Source: Chloroflexota bacterium
Lineage (GTDB): Bacteria; Chloroflexota; Anaerolineae; 4572-78; J111
Direction of reading: 5' to 3'
DNA: 64,000 nucleotides
Assembly (NCBI GenBank): GCA_016860845.1
Contig: BOKF01000022.1
Span: 62,001 to 126,000 of the forward strand
Under the pieces are notes generated by a model that saw nothing but the letters and a program-made list of their open reading frames with translations, searched no databases and was not told the origin of the DNA. The stretch's first letter is position 1, and each line of letters begins with the position of its first letter. The translations under genes were made by a program, and so were the position numbers. Of the stretch, positions 1-8,525 are shown piece by piece.

Positions 1-624
1 ATAGGGCTGCAGCCGTTTCCAAACGGGCAAGTAGCGCTGATTACGAACTCCCTGAAAAGCCCATTGCACAATTTGTTCTTCTGAAAATTTGTTGAGAGCG
101 ACTGCCGCTACACGGCCCAAAAGGTGATCGGAAATGTAGCAGGCGGCGCAAGATTTAACAGACTCTCCCTCTTGACATGGTTTGTGATCCAGCCGGATAA
201 AAGTGGACAGCCGGCAGATTGGGGTAAAGTCTGTCGCTATATGCACCACTGGGATGCCCAGCTCGACCGCTGCTTCTACAGAGGCCAGGGTTACATAATG
301 GAAGTTCATGATAACCAGCAAATCAGGCGTCTCATCTTGCAAAATTCGTTTAACCACCTGCCCGACTTCGGGATCATAGGCATATATATATGTTTGCCAG
401 GGGCGTTGGGCCGGAGTAAACGTCAGACGCCAAACAGGCATCTGATCATACTCATCTTGAGAGGTTTTAATGGCCTCAGTAGCAGGTTCATGGGTAGGGT
501 TGAAGGCGATAATGGTGACAGAGTGCCCCAAGCGTTTTAACGCCTGAGCCAGGCGATGGGTATAAACTTCTACCCCGCCAAGAAAATGGGGTAAATAGCG
601 ATGCGTCAGCAGAACAAATTTCAT
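1..624 (-). CDS. GT4-type glycosyltransferase, N-terminal part (cut by window edge)
   Basis: The ATG reads at 624-622 and the frame has no stop down to base 1, so at least 208 residues are present and the C-terminal donor-binding half lies outside. The product opens with MKFVLLTHRYLPHFLGGVEV, the first strand and Gly-Gly loop typical of GT-B glycosyltransferases of family GT4; the acceptor-side Rossmann half continues with a strand near residue 100 (DLLVIMNFHYV). A Cys cluster (C..GESVKSCAAC) near residue 155 resembles the CxxC-type insert seen in some GT4 enzymes. It is the most promoter-distal visible gene of the polysaccharide cluster and presumably transfers a sugar to the growing glycan in the cytoplasm. 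Donor and acceptor cannot be inferred. Confidence 0.8.
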   Translation of the reverse strand, partial: MKFVLLTHRYLPHFLGGVEVYTHRLAQALKRLGHSVTIIAFNPTHEPATEAIKTSQDEYDQMPVWRLTFTPAQRPWQTYIYAYDPEVGQVVKRILQDETPDLLVIMNFHYVTLASVEAAVELGIPVVHIATDFTPICRLSTFIRLDHKPCQEGESVKSCAACYISDHLLGRVAAVALNKFSEEQIVQWAFQGVRNQRYLPVWKRLQPY

Positions 625-661
625 AGATTGGTTCCCTTGGTAAATCAGGGACGTTCTCAGG

Positions 662-1345
662 TTATACCTCTAAAAGAACGGTTAAAGCATCATTATTCCA
701 TATCAAAGCATGCTCCAAAACTTTGAAACCGGCGGCCTGACACATGGCTAGTAAGGCTGGCGCCGTTGGCAGCCACCACCAGGGGGCAAAATCATCAAGC
801 CGATAGGTATATTTCTCGGTTAGCCCAAACGCCGCGCCTATCTTGTCCCAATACACCTTTAAGATAGCTCTTTCAGCGTCATTTAAGGCCGGGACAAACA
901 CAACCCCGGAAGGGGGAATGGTATATGTACCCTTCTCATTTTTGATAACCTGTTGGGTAATCACTGAAGAAAGAATTAAATACTGTTTGGTAATGCTCCG
1001 CAAAGCGACTAACATGACCATGGGATTGGGATGGTGATAGAGAACCCCGGCGCAGTGTACCACCTCAAAAGGTTGGAGCAGGGTCGCCAGGCTGGGGTTG
1101 CAAATGTCGGTACTAACACATTTGTACTCTGTAACTCCAAGCTGGTGCATCCGGTCATCAAATTTTTGCCACCATTCGTTCCCTTCCGCTTGAATATCAA
1201 CCATCGTCAGCGAGGCTGCCCCATATTTGTGCGCAACCGAAACCTTCTCGCTGATGGTCCCCCATAAGCCGCCCACATCGGCGAAAGTTTTACCCTTCAC
1301 CACACGCGCGATACATTCATCGCGGAAATCGGAAGGTGCAGACAT
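662..1345 (-). CDS. SAM-dependent methyltransferase (class I)
   Basis: 227 residues from the chosen ATG at 1345, which follows a strong AGGGAGA Shine-Dalgarno seven bases upstream; an upstream ATG at 1408 has no good site and would overlap the preceding gene. A motif I variant (FADVGGLWGT) sits near the N-terminus, an acidic motif II follows (SLTMVDIQAEG), and CAGVLYHHPNP resembles the post-motif region of CmoB/DUF1698-like methyltransferases. The likely role is methylation of a sugar or glycan end in the cytoplasm, given glycosyltransferase neighbours on both sides. The substrate is unknown. Confidence 0.75.
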   Translation of the reverse strand: MSAPSDFRDECIARVVKGKTFADVGGLWGTISEKVSVAHKYGAASLTMVDIQAEGNEWWQKFDDRMHQLGVTEYKCVSTDICNPSLATLLQPFEVVHCAGVLYHHPNPMVMLVALRSITKQYLILSSVITQQVIKNEKGTYTIPPSGVVFVPALNDAERAILKVYWDKIGAAFGLTEKYTYRLDDFAPWWWLPTAPALLAMCQAAGFKVLEHALIWNNDALTVLLEV

Positions 1346-1400
1346 AAATTTTCTCCCTGTAATTCGATTTATGAGTTGTGATGATTTGGATAAAAATGAG

Positions 1401-3524
1401 TTAGGCATCGTTAACTGTTAGAATTAACCACCATCTGCGAGTTAAATGCATGATTCTTTTTAATCTGAATTTGGTTAGAAATCTATCTAGCTCAAGCAGT
1501 TTTTTCTCCTGCTCAAGCAGTTTTTTCTCCTGCTCAAGCAGTTTTTTCTCCTGCTCAAGCAGTTTTTTCTCTTGATCTCCGGCAATATATTGCCAATGAT
1601 GGATTTGCTCTTCGCGTTCTTTAGCCAATTGCTGCCAGTACAATAAATGTTTACCTAGCCATGCATGTCCACTGGCTAACTCTTCATTGAAGTTGACGAC
1701 GTTAATAATCCCTTGCGCTAACCTGGCTGGATGGTGGTGGATAATCTTGTGCATAACCAAATCATAAGTCGAACGCATCGTCAGCTCATTCTGACTCATG
1801 CTGCTGCTGTATTTACGGTAAGAAACGAGCTTTTCGTCAAGATACTTGGCTTGAAAACCCTCGGCTGCCAGCCGGAGCCACAGATGAAAATCTTCCAGGC
1901 TTCGCAGAGATTCGTCAAAAAGCCCTACCTGCTCCAGGGCGCTGCGCCGGATTAGGACAGAGTGAACTGGAAAATATCCTCCCAGGATTAAGGAGTCAAA
2001 TATATCCCCCTCAAGTTTTTTACGCGCCAGACCAACCGACATATGTGGGTCGAAGGCCTCACCCTCCCGATTAACAAAGTGGGTATCACAATAGACAAAT
2101 GCCACGTCCGGGTTATGCTCCAATAACTCAACCTGTTTGCTCACTTTACTGGGATGCATGGTGTCATCTGCATCCAGAAAGTTGAGATATTGACCCTGAC
2201 TTTCGGCAAATCCTCGATTCCGGGCAGCCGATAGACCTCGATTCTCTTGAAAGATATATTTGATCTGAGGGTGTGTTAAAAACGGCTGGACCACTTCGGC
2301 GGTATTATCGGTTGAACCGTCATCTATGATAATTATCTCGGTCCTCGGATAATCCTGGGCCAGCGAACTTTGTAAAGCTTCGCCAAGAAAATGGGCATGA
2401 TTGTAGGTGGGAATGATGATACTTACTAAAGCGGGAACAAAAGGTTGAGGTTCAAGGAGGGAGGTGCTCTTTTCCACAGACAACGTCCTTTGACTGACTT
2501 CCCCATTTTTAACAGGAGGGCCGCCCGCAATCACTCGGCTGGTTTCTGCTATAATGGCATTAGCGTAATCTACGTGATTGCTAGCTGCAAGAAACTGATT
2601 GAGTGTAGCCAGACGTGACAATAAAAAATCTCGACACCATCGAGCGGCTACAAGTTGTTCAACTTGAGTTGAATAAAATTTTTGAACAAAAGCCTGCCTC
2701 AACCGCCAGGCCAATTGACAGGCATCTCGGGCATACTCGACCTCAATATAATTCATGCCCATAAACCAGAGACCCCACAAAGTTGGTAAAACTTGCTCTG
2801 CTGATAAACCCTGGTGAATATGGGGGGTCAGATAACATTGGTTGTGCCGAGCAATATCCCAGCGTTGGGTAACTTGCTCTGATTGCTGCTCATTACTAAT
2901 CCCCCCCCCGGTATCACGCCGGTGAACCAATATCTCAACCAAATTGGCCAAACTGAAACGTTGAGCCATAGCCGACCAGAGAGCATAATCCTGACAAACA
3001 ATCCGCTCCGCCGGATAATTGCCTACCTCAGCCGCTGCCAGACGACGGAACATTGTCGTACTATGACCAAAAGCATTATCAATCAATAGCCGCCACTTGA
3101 TTTCCATATCGCTGAGTGGTTGCTGCCACTGCCAAAGGATCTGGTTGTATTCGTCAATACCGGCAAAGGCAGTGCCCACCAGAGCTACCTGGGGATAGGT
3201 ATCCAGAAAGGATACCTGCCGGGCAAACCGTTCTGGTAACGAAATATCATCCGCATCCATGCGGGCTACATATTCGCCACGGGCTACAGCCAATCCTCGA
3301 TTGAGTGATTGGGTCAGGCCAAGATTAGTTTCGTTTTTAAGCCGGACCAGGCGTGAGTCGGTGTAATTGTCTAAAATGGTTGTGGTAGCATCGGTCGAAC
3401 CATCATCAATAATAATAAATTCAAAATTGGCAAAGGTTTGGTGGAGGATGCTCTCGACCGCTTCAGCCAAGTGTTTCTCGCCATTATAGATGCTCATCAG
3501 GACGCTAACTTTGGGAGCTGTCAT
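1401..3524 (-). CDS. Tandem family 2 glycosyltransferase with C-terminal coiled coil
   Basis: 707 residues with two GT2 (GT-A fold) domains in one chain. The first begins VSVLMSIYNGEKHL and has the DDGSTD and MDADD motifs; the second begins near residue 365 (VSIIIPTYNHAHFL) and has IIDDGSTDN and FLDADD. Each DxD-like motif should bind a metal-nucleotide sugar, so the protein probably adds two sugars or a repeating disaccharide. After the second domain comes a charged helical tail with four exact QEKKLLE heptads (see the repeat at 1491-1574), a probable coiled coil for oligomerisation. A run of nine G in the coding strand falls at residues 206-208. Its 5' end overlaps the upstream gene's stop by 20 bases, so the two are probably translated together. 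Confidence 0.85.
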   Translation of the reverse strand: MTAPKVSVLMSIYNGEKHLAEAVESILHQTFANFEFIIIDDGSTDATTTILDNYTDSRLVRLKNETNLGLTQSLNRGLAVARGEYVARMDADDISLPERFARQVSFLDTYPQVALVGTAFAGIDEYNQILWQWQQPLSDMEIKWRLLIDNAFGHSTTMFRRLAAAEVGNYPAERIVCQDYALWSAMAQRFSLANLVEILVHRRDTGGGISNEQQSEQVTQRWDIARHNQCYLTPHIHQGLSAEQVLPTLWGLWFMGMNYIEVEYARDACQLAWRLRQAFVQKFYSTQVEQLVAARWCRDFLLSRLATLNQFLAASNHVDYANAIIAETSRVIAGGPPVKNGEVSQRTLSVEKSTSLLEPQPFVPALVSIIIPTYNHAHFLGEALQSSLAQDYPRTEIIIIDDGSTDNTAEVVQPFLTHPQIKYIFQENRGLSAARNRGFAESQGQYLNFLDADDTMHPSKVSKQVELLEHNPDVAFVYCDTHFVNREGEAFDPHMSVGLARKKLEGDIFDSLILGGYFPVHSVLIRRSALEQVGLFDESLRSLEDFHLWLRLAAEGFQAKYLDEKLVSYRKYSSSMSQNELTMRSTYDLVMHKIIHHHPARLAQGIINVVNFNEELASGHAWLGKHLLYWQQLAKEREEQIHHWQYIAGDQEKKLLEQEKKLLEQEKKLLEQEKKLLELDRFLTKFRLKRIMHLTRRWWLILTVNDA
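1491..1574 (-). repeat. 21-bp tandem repeat, four copies, inside a glycosyltransferase gene
   Basis: Four head-to-tail 21-base units, identical except for one silent base in the last copy (Gln CAA for CAG). Each encodes one heptad, QEKKLLE. The near-zero divergence at DNA level implies recent expansion or ongoing slippage. Changes by whole units would keep the frame and alter only coiled-coil length. Confidence 0.95.
2901..2909. repeat. Nine-base C:G homopolymer in glycosyltransferase gene 1401-3524
   Basis: Run of nine C on the plus strand (nine G in the coding strand) encoding Gly-Gly-Gly at residues 206-208. A one-base slip would frameshift and truncate the protein inside its first domain. 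Confidence 0.9.
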
Positions 3525-5457
3525 TCACCCTCAACTCGGCCCAAATTTCCCCCCAGCGAATTTCTTGGTAAATGATTTTCAAACCAGCCTGTTCAACCTC
3601 GCTGGCAAAACTCTCCTGAGTATACTCAATGAAGTGAGTCGGGTCAAGCCGGTAGTCAAGGCCCAATTCCTGCTTGAGCGGCACCCGCCAGTCCCGCTCA
3701 AAAAGAGGCACGCGAATCAACCAACGTTCGGGCTGATAGCGAGTCTGAACTTGGCTCAGAAACTCAACCCGATGTTCCAAATGTTCCAACACGTTGGACA
3801 TGACGATGACCTCAAACCGTTCTTTGGGCAGGTCAGTCAGGGCATCGCCCACAAGATAACGCACCCTGGCATGGCCGTGCTTCTGGCGCGCCTGGGCAAT
3901 ATTTGGCTCGGCCAGATCAATCCCGGTGATTTCAGCGCCGCCCATAGCTGCCATATCGTAGGCAACAGCCCCGTTGCCGCAGCCGATGTCCAGCACTCGT
4001 TCACCCGGCTTGACCCGTTGTACAAAAAAATCGTGGTAGCGCATGTGACGGTGTTTGGTGTGGATGCCGCCGCCATATTCAACCGCTTTTTGTCCTTGCA
4101 GGGGGTAGAGCCGGGTTTCCAGTTCAAACAAAAAGCGTAGCGCTTCGGCCGGGGGCAGGGCATGAGTGTAGGCCGTAGCCTCGCTCGCCAGGCTGGCAGC
4201 TTTGTCTAGGGGGGAGGCTGGTTGAGCTACTGGAACCGCCGAGGATTGGTCTACCCTGGTTTCAACTGAGGGGCTAGGCTGAGGTTTATTCAGCCAGGTC
4301 CGCAGCCGCTGACCGAGACCGGGTTTGGCTGGCACCGGGGCAACTTGTTGTAAAAGAGCCAGTTCCAGCTTTAGAATTCGTTCTAAGCTAAAATAATCTT
4401 CTACCAAAGCTCGGGCTCGCTGCCCAAGGTGAGCCTGTAAATCTTTATTACCTAGCAACGTTTCTACCGCTGCCCGAAGTGAGGCCGGATCGGGCTGGCA
4501 CAAATAGCCGTTCTGGCCATGGACGATTAATTCCCGGATGCCGGGAACATCTGTACCAATAACCGGGCGGCCGCAGGCCATTGCTTCTAACAAAACTTTA
4601 GGATGGCCTTCCCAGAGCGAGGGCAGGATAAACAGTTCCGCCTGATTCAACTCGGTGGGCAGAGCCGCATGGGGTAGATTGCCCCTAAATTGTACCTTCA
4701 GCTCCAGTTGGGCAGCCTTTTGTCGCAGCGCTTCAGATTGTCCGGCTCCACCAATCAAAATCAGCTCTATCGGCAGGCCGGCCATGGCCTCGAATAGGGC
4801 CGGTAGATTTTTTTGGGAGGCCTCCCGGCCTATATAACAAATTCGTCCGGCTATCGGGCGCAGATGCGGCAGGGGTCTGAATAGGTCGGTCTGCACATAG
4901 TTGGGAATCAGGCTAATCCGCTCGGACGGCAGACCATAGGTAACGCTGACGTCGTACTGCATAGCCGGGGTGGTCACCACCGCCCGGTCGGCCTGAGTAA
5001 AAGCCAGCCGTTCGACCTCACAAGCCCGACGGGCATAATCGAGCTCTGCTCCGGTGGCCCAACGGGCAAAGTCAGCCCACAGATAGCCACAGCGGGTGAT
5101 TAAGAGTTGACCGTACCGTTGTTTAACGGCCATGGCTACTTCTGCGCTGAGAACCTGGTTGGTTTTGAGGATAGTCGCCCGGGCCAGGTGGGGCTGGTGC
5201 AGCTCTGGGATAGCATGGGCATATTCTTCCAGAGACAGATTTTGTTCATTGCACAAAATATCAATGCCCGGCAGCCGCCGGGCATAGGCCAGGTCGCCGG
5301 CATCACCATAAGTGACAAAAGCCAGGCCGCCCAGGTAGGTGCGCAGCCGCCGGTAGAGGGCCACCTCCCGCTCCAACATGCCAATTTCGTCCCAGGTTTT
5401 GAGGGACACGCCTTTGGTAAATAAGAGAACAAGATGAATTTGGGTTAAGTCTGACAT
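3505..5457 (-). CDS. Fusion of GT4 glycosyltransferase and SAM methyltransferase
   Basis: 650 residues. Residues 1 to about 375 form a GT-B glycosyltransferase: VCYIG-like strand, then the GT4 signature (LPSLWEGHPKVLLEAMACG) with the conserved glutamates. A Pro/Ser/Val/Ala-rich linker covers about 380-430. Residues about 440-650 are a class I methyltransferase with motif I VLDIGCGNGAVA, acidic GIDLAE and post-motif MSNVLEHLEH. One polypeptide can therefore both glycosylate and methylate, which fits methylated sugars or a methyl cap. Its stop overlaps the start of the downstream tandem GT2 gene. Confidence 0.87.
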   Translation of the reverse strand: MSDLTQIHLVLLFTKGVSLKTWDEIGMLEREVALYRRLRTYLGGLAFVTYGDAGDLAYARRLPGIDILCNEQNLSLEEYAHAIPELHQPHLARATILKTNQVLSAEVAMAVKQRYGQLLITRCGYLWADFARWATGAELDYARRACEVERLAFTQADRAVVTTPAMQYDVSVTYGLPSERISLIPNYVQTDLFRPLPHLRPIAGRICYIGREASQKNLPALFEAMAGLPIELILIGGAGQSEALRQKAAQLELKVQFRGNLPHAALPTELNQAELFILPSLWEGHPKVLLEAMACGRPVIGTDVPGIRELIVHGQNGYLCQPDPASLRAAVETLLGNKDLQAHLGQRARALVEDYFSLERILKLELALLQQVAPVPAKPGLGQRLRTWLNKPQPSPSVETRVDQSSAVPVAQPASPLDKAASLASEATAYTHALPPAEALRFLFELETRLYPLQGQKAVEYGGGIHTKHRHMRYHDFFVQRVKPGERVLDIGCGNGAVAYDMAAMGGAEITGIDLAEPNIAQARQKHGHARVRYLVGDALTDLPKERFEVIVMSNVLEHLEHRVEFLSQVQTRYQPERWLIRVPLFERDWRVPLKQELGLDYRLDPTHFIEYTQESFASEVEQAGLKIIYQEIRWGEIWAELRVNDSSQS

Positions 5458-5516
5458 AGAAGTATCAAGCTTTGGGTCTTTGGTATTTTTAGCCGGTTTG
5501 GCGATTTGTTAGCTTC

Positions 5517-6308
5517 TCACTGCTGACGTAGCTTTCGCGCAGACCCCAGCATCGAAGCGCCGTTGGGCAATCGGCGAAATAGGCGATAATCCCAGGTCAT
5601 TAACTTGTCCTTTTGCGCGCTGAACCGATCGGGGGGAAGCCAGTAAGTACAGACATAGGAAAAGAGATGCGCCCGAAATCTGAATAGAATCTCACTATAG
5701 CCAATTTTCTCAAGGAGGGCCTTGATTTCTCGACTTTTGAGTCTTCTAAGATGGGTGGGATCCTCCCATTGCCACCGCCTGTAACCCTCGTTGGTCTTTT
5801 CAATTTTTCCGGTGAGATAAGAGGCTACGTGTTCGATTGAGAATTTGTTGGCACACGGCGTAGTCCAGACAAACCATCCACCGGGTTTGAGTAGGCGATA
5901 GATGTCTTGGAGATAAGCGGGCAGGTCTTCCACATGTTCCATTACTTCAACGCTGACCACCGTATCAAAGGAGTTATCGGCGAAGTTGGCCTGATTGTCG
6001 TGGACTAGGCGATAGGTATCAGCATGCTTTGGATATTTGAGCCGAAATTTATCCCTGGCTACTGAACTAATATCGCAAAAGTGCAAGCTCGCTTCTGGAA
6101 ACAGTCTTTCCCAGAGGGCCACGTGCAGACCGTTACCAGCGCCATAGTCCAATACCGTTTTGGCCGTATTGATGGCCACAATGTGGGGGATGAAGTGGGC
6201 CAGGGCGGCCCATCGGGCGATTTCATATCCGCCGAGATATTCTCTGTAATCCCCGGTGTAGCGTTGGTTATAGAGTTCCTGAAGTCCTCCCATCATGTTG
6301 GTCTCCAT
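5517..6308 (-). CDS. SAM-dependent methyltransferase (class I)
   Basis: 263 residues from the ATG at 6308 (METNMMGG); the longer frame would need a TTG five codons upstream. Motif I is TVLDYGAGNGLHVA, and SFDTVVSVEVMEHVEDLPAYL is the usual Methyltransf_11-type post-I region, followed by LKPGGWFVWTTPC. The C-terminal 100 residues are Trp/Arg-rich and probably form the substrate lid. It lies between a GT4 gene and the GT-methyltransferase fusion, so a glycan or nucleotide-sugar substrate is likely. Confidence 0.8.
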   Translation of the reverse strand: METNMMGGLQELYNQRYTGDYREYLGGYEIARWAALAHFIPHIVAINTAKTVLDYGAGNGLHVALWERLFPEASLHFCDISSVARDKFRLKYPKHADTYRLVHDNQANFADNSFDTVVSVEVMEHVEDLPAYLQDIYRLLKPGGWFVWTTPCANKFSIEHVASYLTGKIEKTNEGYRRWQWEDPTHLRRLKSREIKALLEKIGYSEILFRFRAHLFSYVCTYWLPPDRFSAQKDKLMTWDYRLFRRLPNGASMLGSARKLRQQ

Positions 6309-6332
6309 GTGGCTACTGTTCAAGCTTGTTTT

Positions 6333-7433
6333 TTAACTTAATAACGGGCGGTAGACTTGTTCGCAATAGCGTTTGGCTAACTCTGGGGTGTGATAGGCAC
6401 GTACAGTTTGCAGGGCGGCCTTGATGAATGCCTCACGTAGAGTCGAGTTTTCAATAAGTTCTACCGCAGAAGTGACTAATGCGTTAATATTCTCAACATC
6501 CACTAAGAAACCGTTAACATCATTGACAATTATATCTGGAGCCATTCCGACGTGGGTAGAGACTAGGGGGACACCTGTTGCCATACATTCAAGCAGTGCT
6601 TTAGGGCCTCCTTCTTCTCTAGAGGTGATCAGGTATAGGTCCAAGCAGTGATAGTAAGAGGCCAATTGGTTAGGATGTTGAACGTATTCGTGCCGATAGG
6701 GTATCCCGGCCTCTTCTAAATTGCGTTTCATGTAGCCACGTGCTGGGCCAGTGAGCAGCACAAAGATGGGGTACCGGTCGGCTAATTTCCGGACAGTTTC
6801 CACGAAAATATCGGGACCTTTAATCAATTTGGGTTCCAATCCTTCGGCCCAACCATTCCCATCTTTTTGAAAAGAACCGATACAAATTGATTTTTCCGGG
6901 ATACCAAGCCGTTGGCGTTGAGTGTGGTGCTGTTCAGGTGATGGAAGCCGAAAAATGGACAAATCTGCTCCCAGAGGAATGACTTTTATCTTGTCGGCTG
7001 GCACCCCCCAGGTGAGTAGACGCTGATGCATGATTGAACTGGCTGTTACCACTGTATCAATTTTCTTAAGATGTTGGCAGAAGGTGATAATGCCTTGCCT
7101 TAAGTTAGGGTCAGTGCCAAACTTGTCGCCATGAAATATGGTCACAACAACCCGGTTTGTCTTATGGACCTGATACCCCCCCCCGATAAATGTCCAAAGC
7201 GAACCAAAATGAATAAGCTGCTGTTCTAGCCCTGTATACTCAGTTGTCAAGATACAGGCAATATTGGGGAAAGATTGGCGAGCCTGTTGAATAATATATT
7301 CTCCTTCTCTACGAATGACCCAATCTGTTTCCTCTGTCACAAAGTAAACGTTACGAAGCGGTTTATTTGCCTTGACTCTAATCGCCAAACGTCCCAGCCG
7401 TCCTTTTACATTGCGAAATAGTTTGAACATCAT
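6333..7433 (-). CDS. GT4-type glycosyltransferase
   Basis: 366 residues starting at the first of two adjacent ATGs. The C-terminal half has the GT4 donor site: VIPLGADLSIF, then TSREEGGPKALLECMATGVP with the catalytic E-x7-E spacing. The N-terminal half is the acceptor domain. Nine G in the coding strand give Gly-Gly-Gly at residues 84-86. Spacing to both neighbours is under 30 bases, consistent with one transcript. The sugar transferred is unknown. Confidence 0.85.
   Translation of the reverse strand: MMFKLFRNVKGRLGRLAIRVKANKPLRNVYFVTEETDWVIRREGEYIIQQARQSFPNIACILTTEYTGLEQQLIHFGSLWTFIGGGYQVHKTNRVVVTIFHGDKFGTDPNLRQGIITFCQHLKKIDTVVTASSIMHQRLLTWGVPADKIKVIPLGADLSIFRLPSPEQHHTQRQRLGIPEKSICIGSFQKDGNGWAEGLEPKLIKGPDIFVETVRKLADRYPIFVLLTGPARGYMKRNLEEAGIPYRHEYVQHPNQLASYYHCLDLYLITSREEGGPKALLECMATGVPLVSTHVGMAPDIIVNDVNGFLVDVENINALVTSAVELIENSTLREAFIKAALQTVRAYHTPELAKRYCEQVYRPLLS
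7176..7184. repeat. Nine-base C:G homopolymer in GT4 gene 6333-7433
   Basis: Nine C on the plus strand, encoding three glycines in the N-terminal domain. A slip would abolish the enzyme. Confidence 0.9.
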
Positions 7434-7448
7434 CGTTGACTTAGCATC

Positions 7449-8525
7449 TCATGTGATGGGTAATTGCCAACCTAATTTCGTTCGCCAACCAAGAATATCA
7501 GCTAACATGACCAGGGTCCAAACGAATAAAGTTGTGCCGTGGATATCACCCTCCGGCAAACCTCGAGACATTGGAACGCTATAATAATGGGTTTGGGCCT
7601 GGCCTACCGCGAATGAAAAACCACCATCAGGGGCGCGAAAATGTTTTATTTCTTCTAGCCGGTTCCGGGCAAAGTGTTGGATTTCTTCTTCACGATAATG
7701 GGTAAGCTGATGGCACTGGTGAAGAACAAAGACAATATCCGCATTATCGCAGCCGTGCTCATCATTAATAGAGGCAAGGCAGTAATCAATCAAGTGATTT
7801 ACCCGGCCGAATGGTAAACCACAAAAAGAATAACCACTGATTACTTTCATTGCGCCGTTGATGACTTGTTGAGGAGATGGACGTGGTCCTCGAAACCAAG
7901 AACCTGTTTGTTCATCTCGAAGGTTGTCTAACTGCTGAATAACTACGGGCAGCAAATTGTTGGCCGTTGACGATTGCCCAAAGAATTTTGCATTGATGTG
8001 CAGAAAGGCCATCAAGTGTCCGGTATGGCTGCCGGCAGCCCATGGGATTTCCCAGGGAAGCTCCTGGATAAATTTTTGCACACCCTTGACGGTAGCGGGT
8101 AGTTTAGAGATAGGGACTAATGGACGCGCGCCGACACATAGCAGGGTAGCACAGGCTTGCCGAGTCTCGGCTCGCCGTGTCGCCAGATCATATTTAAACC
8201 AACCTGCCCTTTGATCAAGAGGACGCAGTAAAGCCGGATCTTCAAAGAAACCAGTAAACCTGCCTCTTTTTGTTTGAAATGATTGGATACGTTGAGTCCA
8301 CTTTGTCAAATAGCCATCAGGTAGGCGTTGGGTTAAATTGAGCATATGAAAGGTTTTAAGTACCAGACAACTTATCCCCAACCCGGCCCGCTCGTCTGGC
8401 TCAAAAAGAGCGCCTTCACGACAAAAACGAAACCAGCCAGGTTGGTTGTCTACCTGCAATGACCAGAGCCAAATAAACAATTCATCACTAATTGAAATTA
8501 GCCATGTTGGAATCTCTTCATTCAT
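7449..8525 (-). CDS. Alpha/alpha-toroid protein of unknown function in glycan locus
   Basis: 358 residues; I cannot name the family. Regular Trp- and Gly-rich helical repeats (DNLRDEQTGSWFRG, FRAPDGGFSF) resemble the repeats of prenyltransferase/squalene-cyclase or glycan-lyase (alpha/alpha)6 toroids. No DxDD cyclase motif is present; the nearest is CDNADIVFVL around residue 255. No signal peptide or membrane helix is evident. Its stop side borders a GT4 gene, and its start overlaps the upstream glycosyltransferase by ATGA, so it is translationally coupled. It may act on a lipid-linked sugar or be a polysaccharide-modifying toroid; both are guesses. Confidence 0.6.
   Translation of the reverse strand: MNEEIPTWLISISDELFIWLWSLQVDNQPGWFRFCREGALFEPDERAGLGISCLVLKTFHMLNLTQRLPDGYLTKWTQRIQSFQTKRGRFTGFFEDPALLRPLDQRAGWFKYDLATRRAETRQACATLLCVGARPLVPISKLPATVKGVQKFIQELPWEIPWAAGSHTGHLMAFLHINAKFFGQSSTANNLLPVVIQQLDNLRDEQTGSWFRGPRPSPQQVINGAMKVISGYSFCGLPFGRVNHLIDYCLASINDEHGCDNADIVFVLHQCHQLTHYREEEIQHFARNRLEEIKHFRAPDGGFSFAVGQAQTHYYSVPMSRGLPEGDIHGTTLFVWTLVMLADILGWRTKLGWQLPIT

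Noticed and set aside
124..540. Plus-strand open frame of 138 codons
   Set aside because: Opposes the clear GT4 gene on the minus strand (1-624); no family resemblance.
1491..1574. CRISPR-like array
   Set aside because: Units are contiguous with no spacers and code for heptads in frame.
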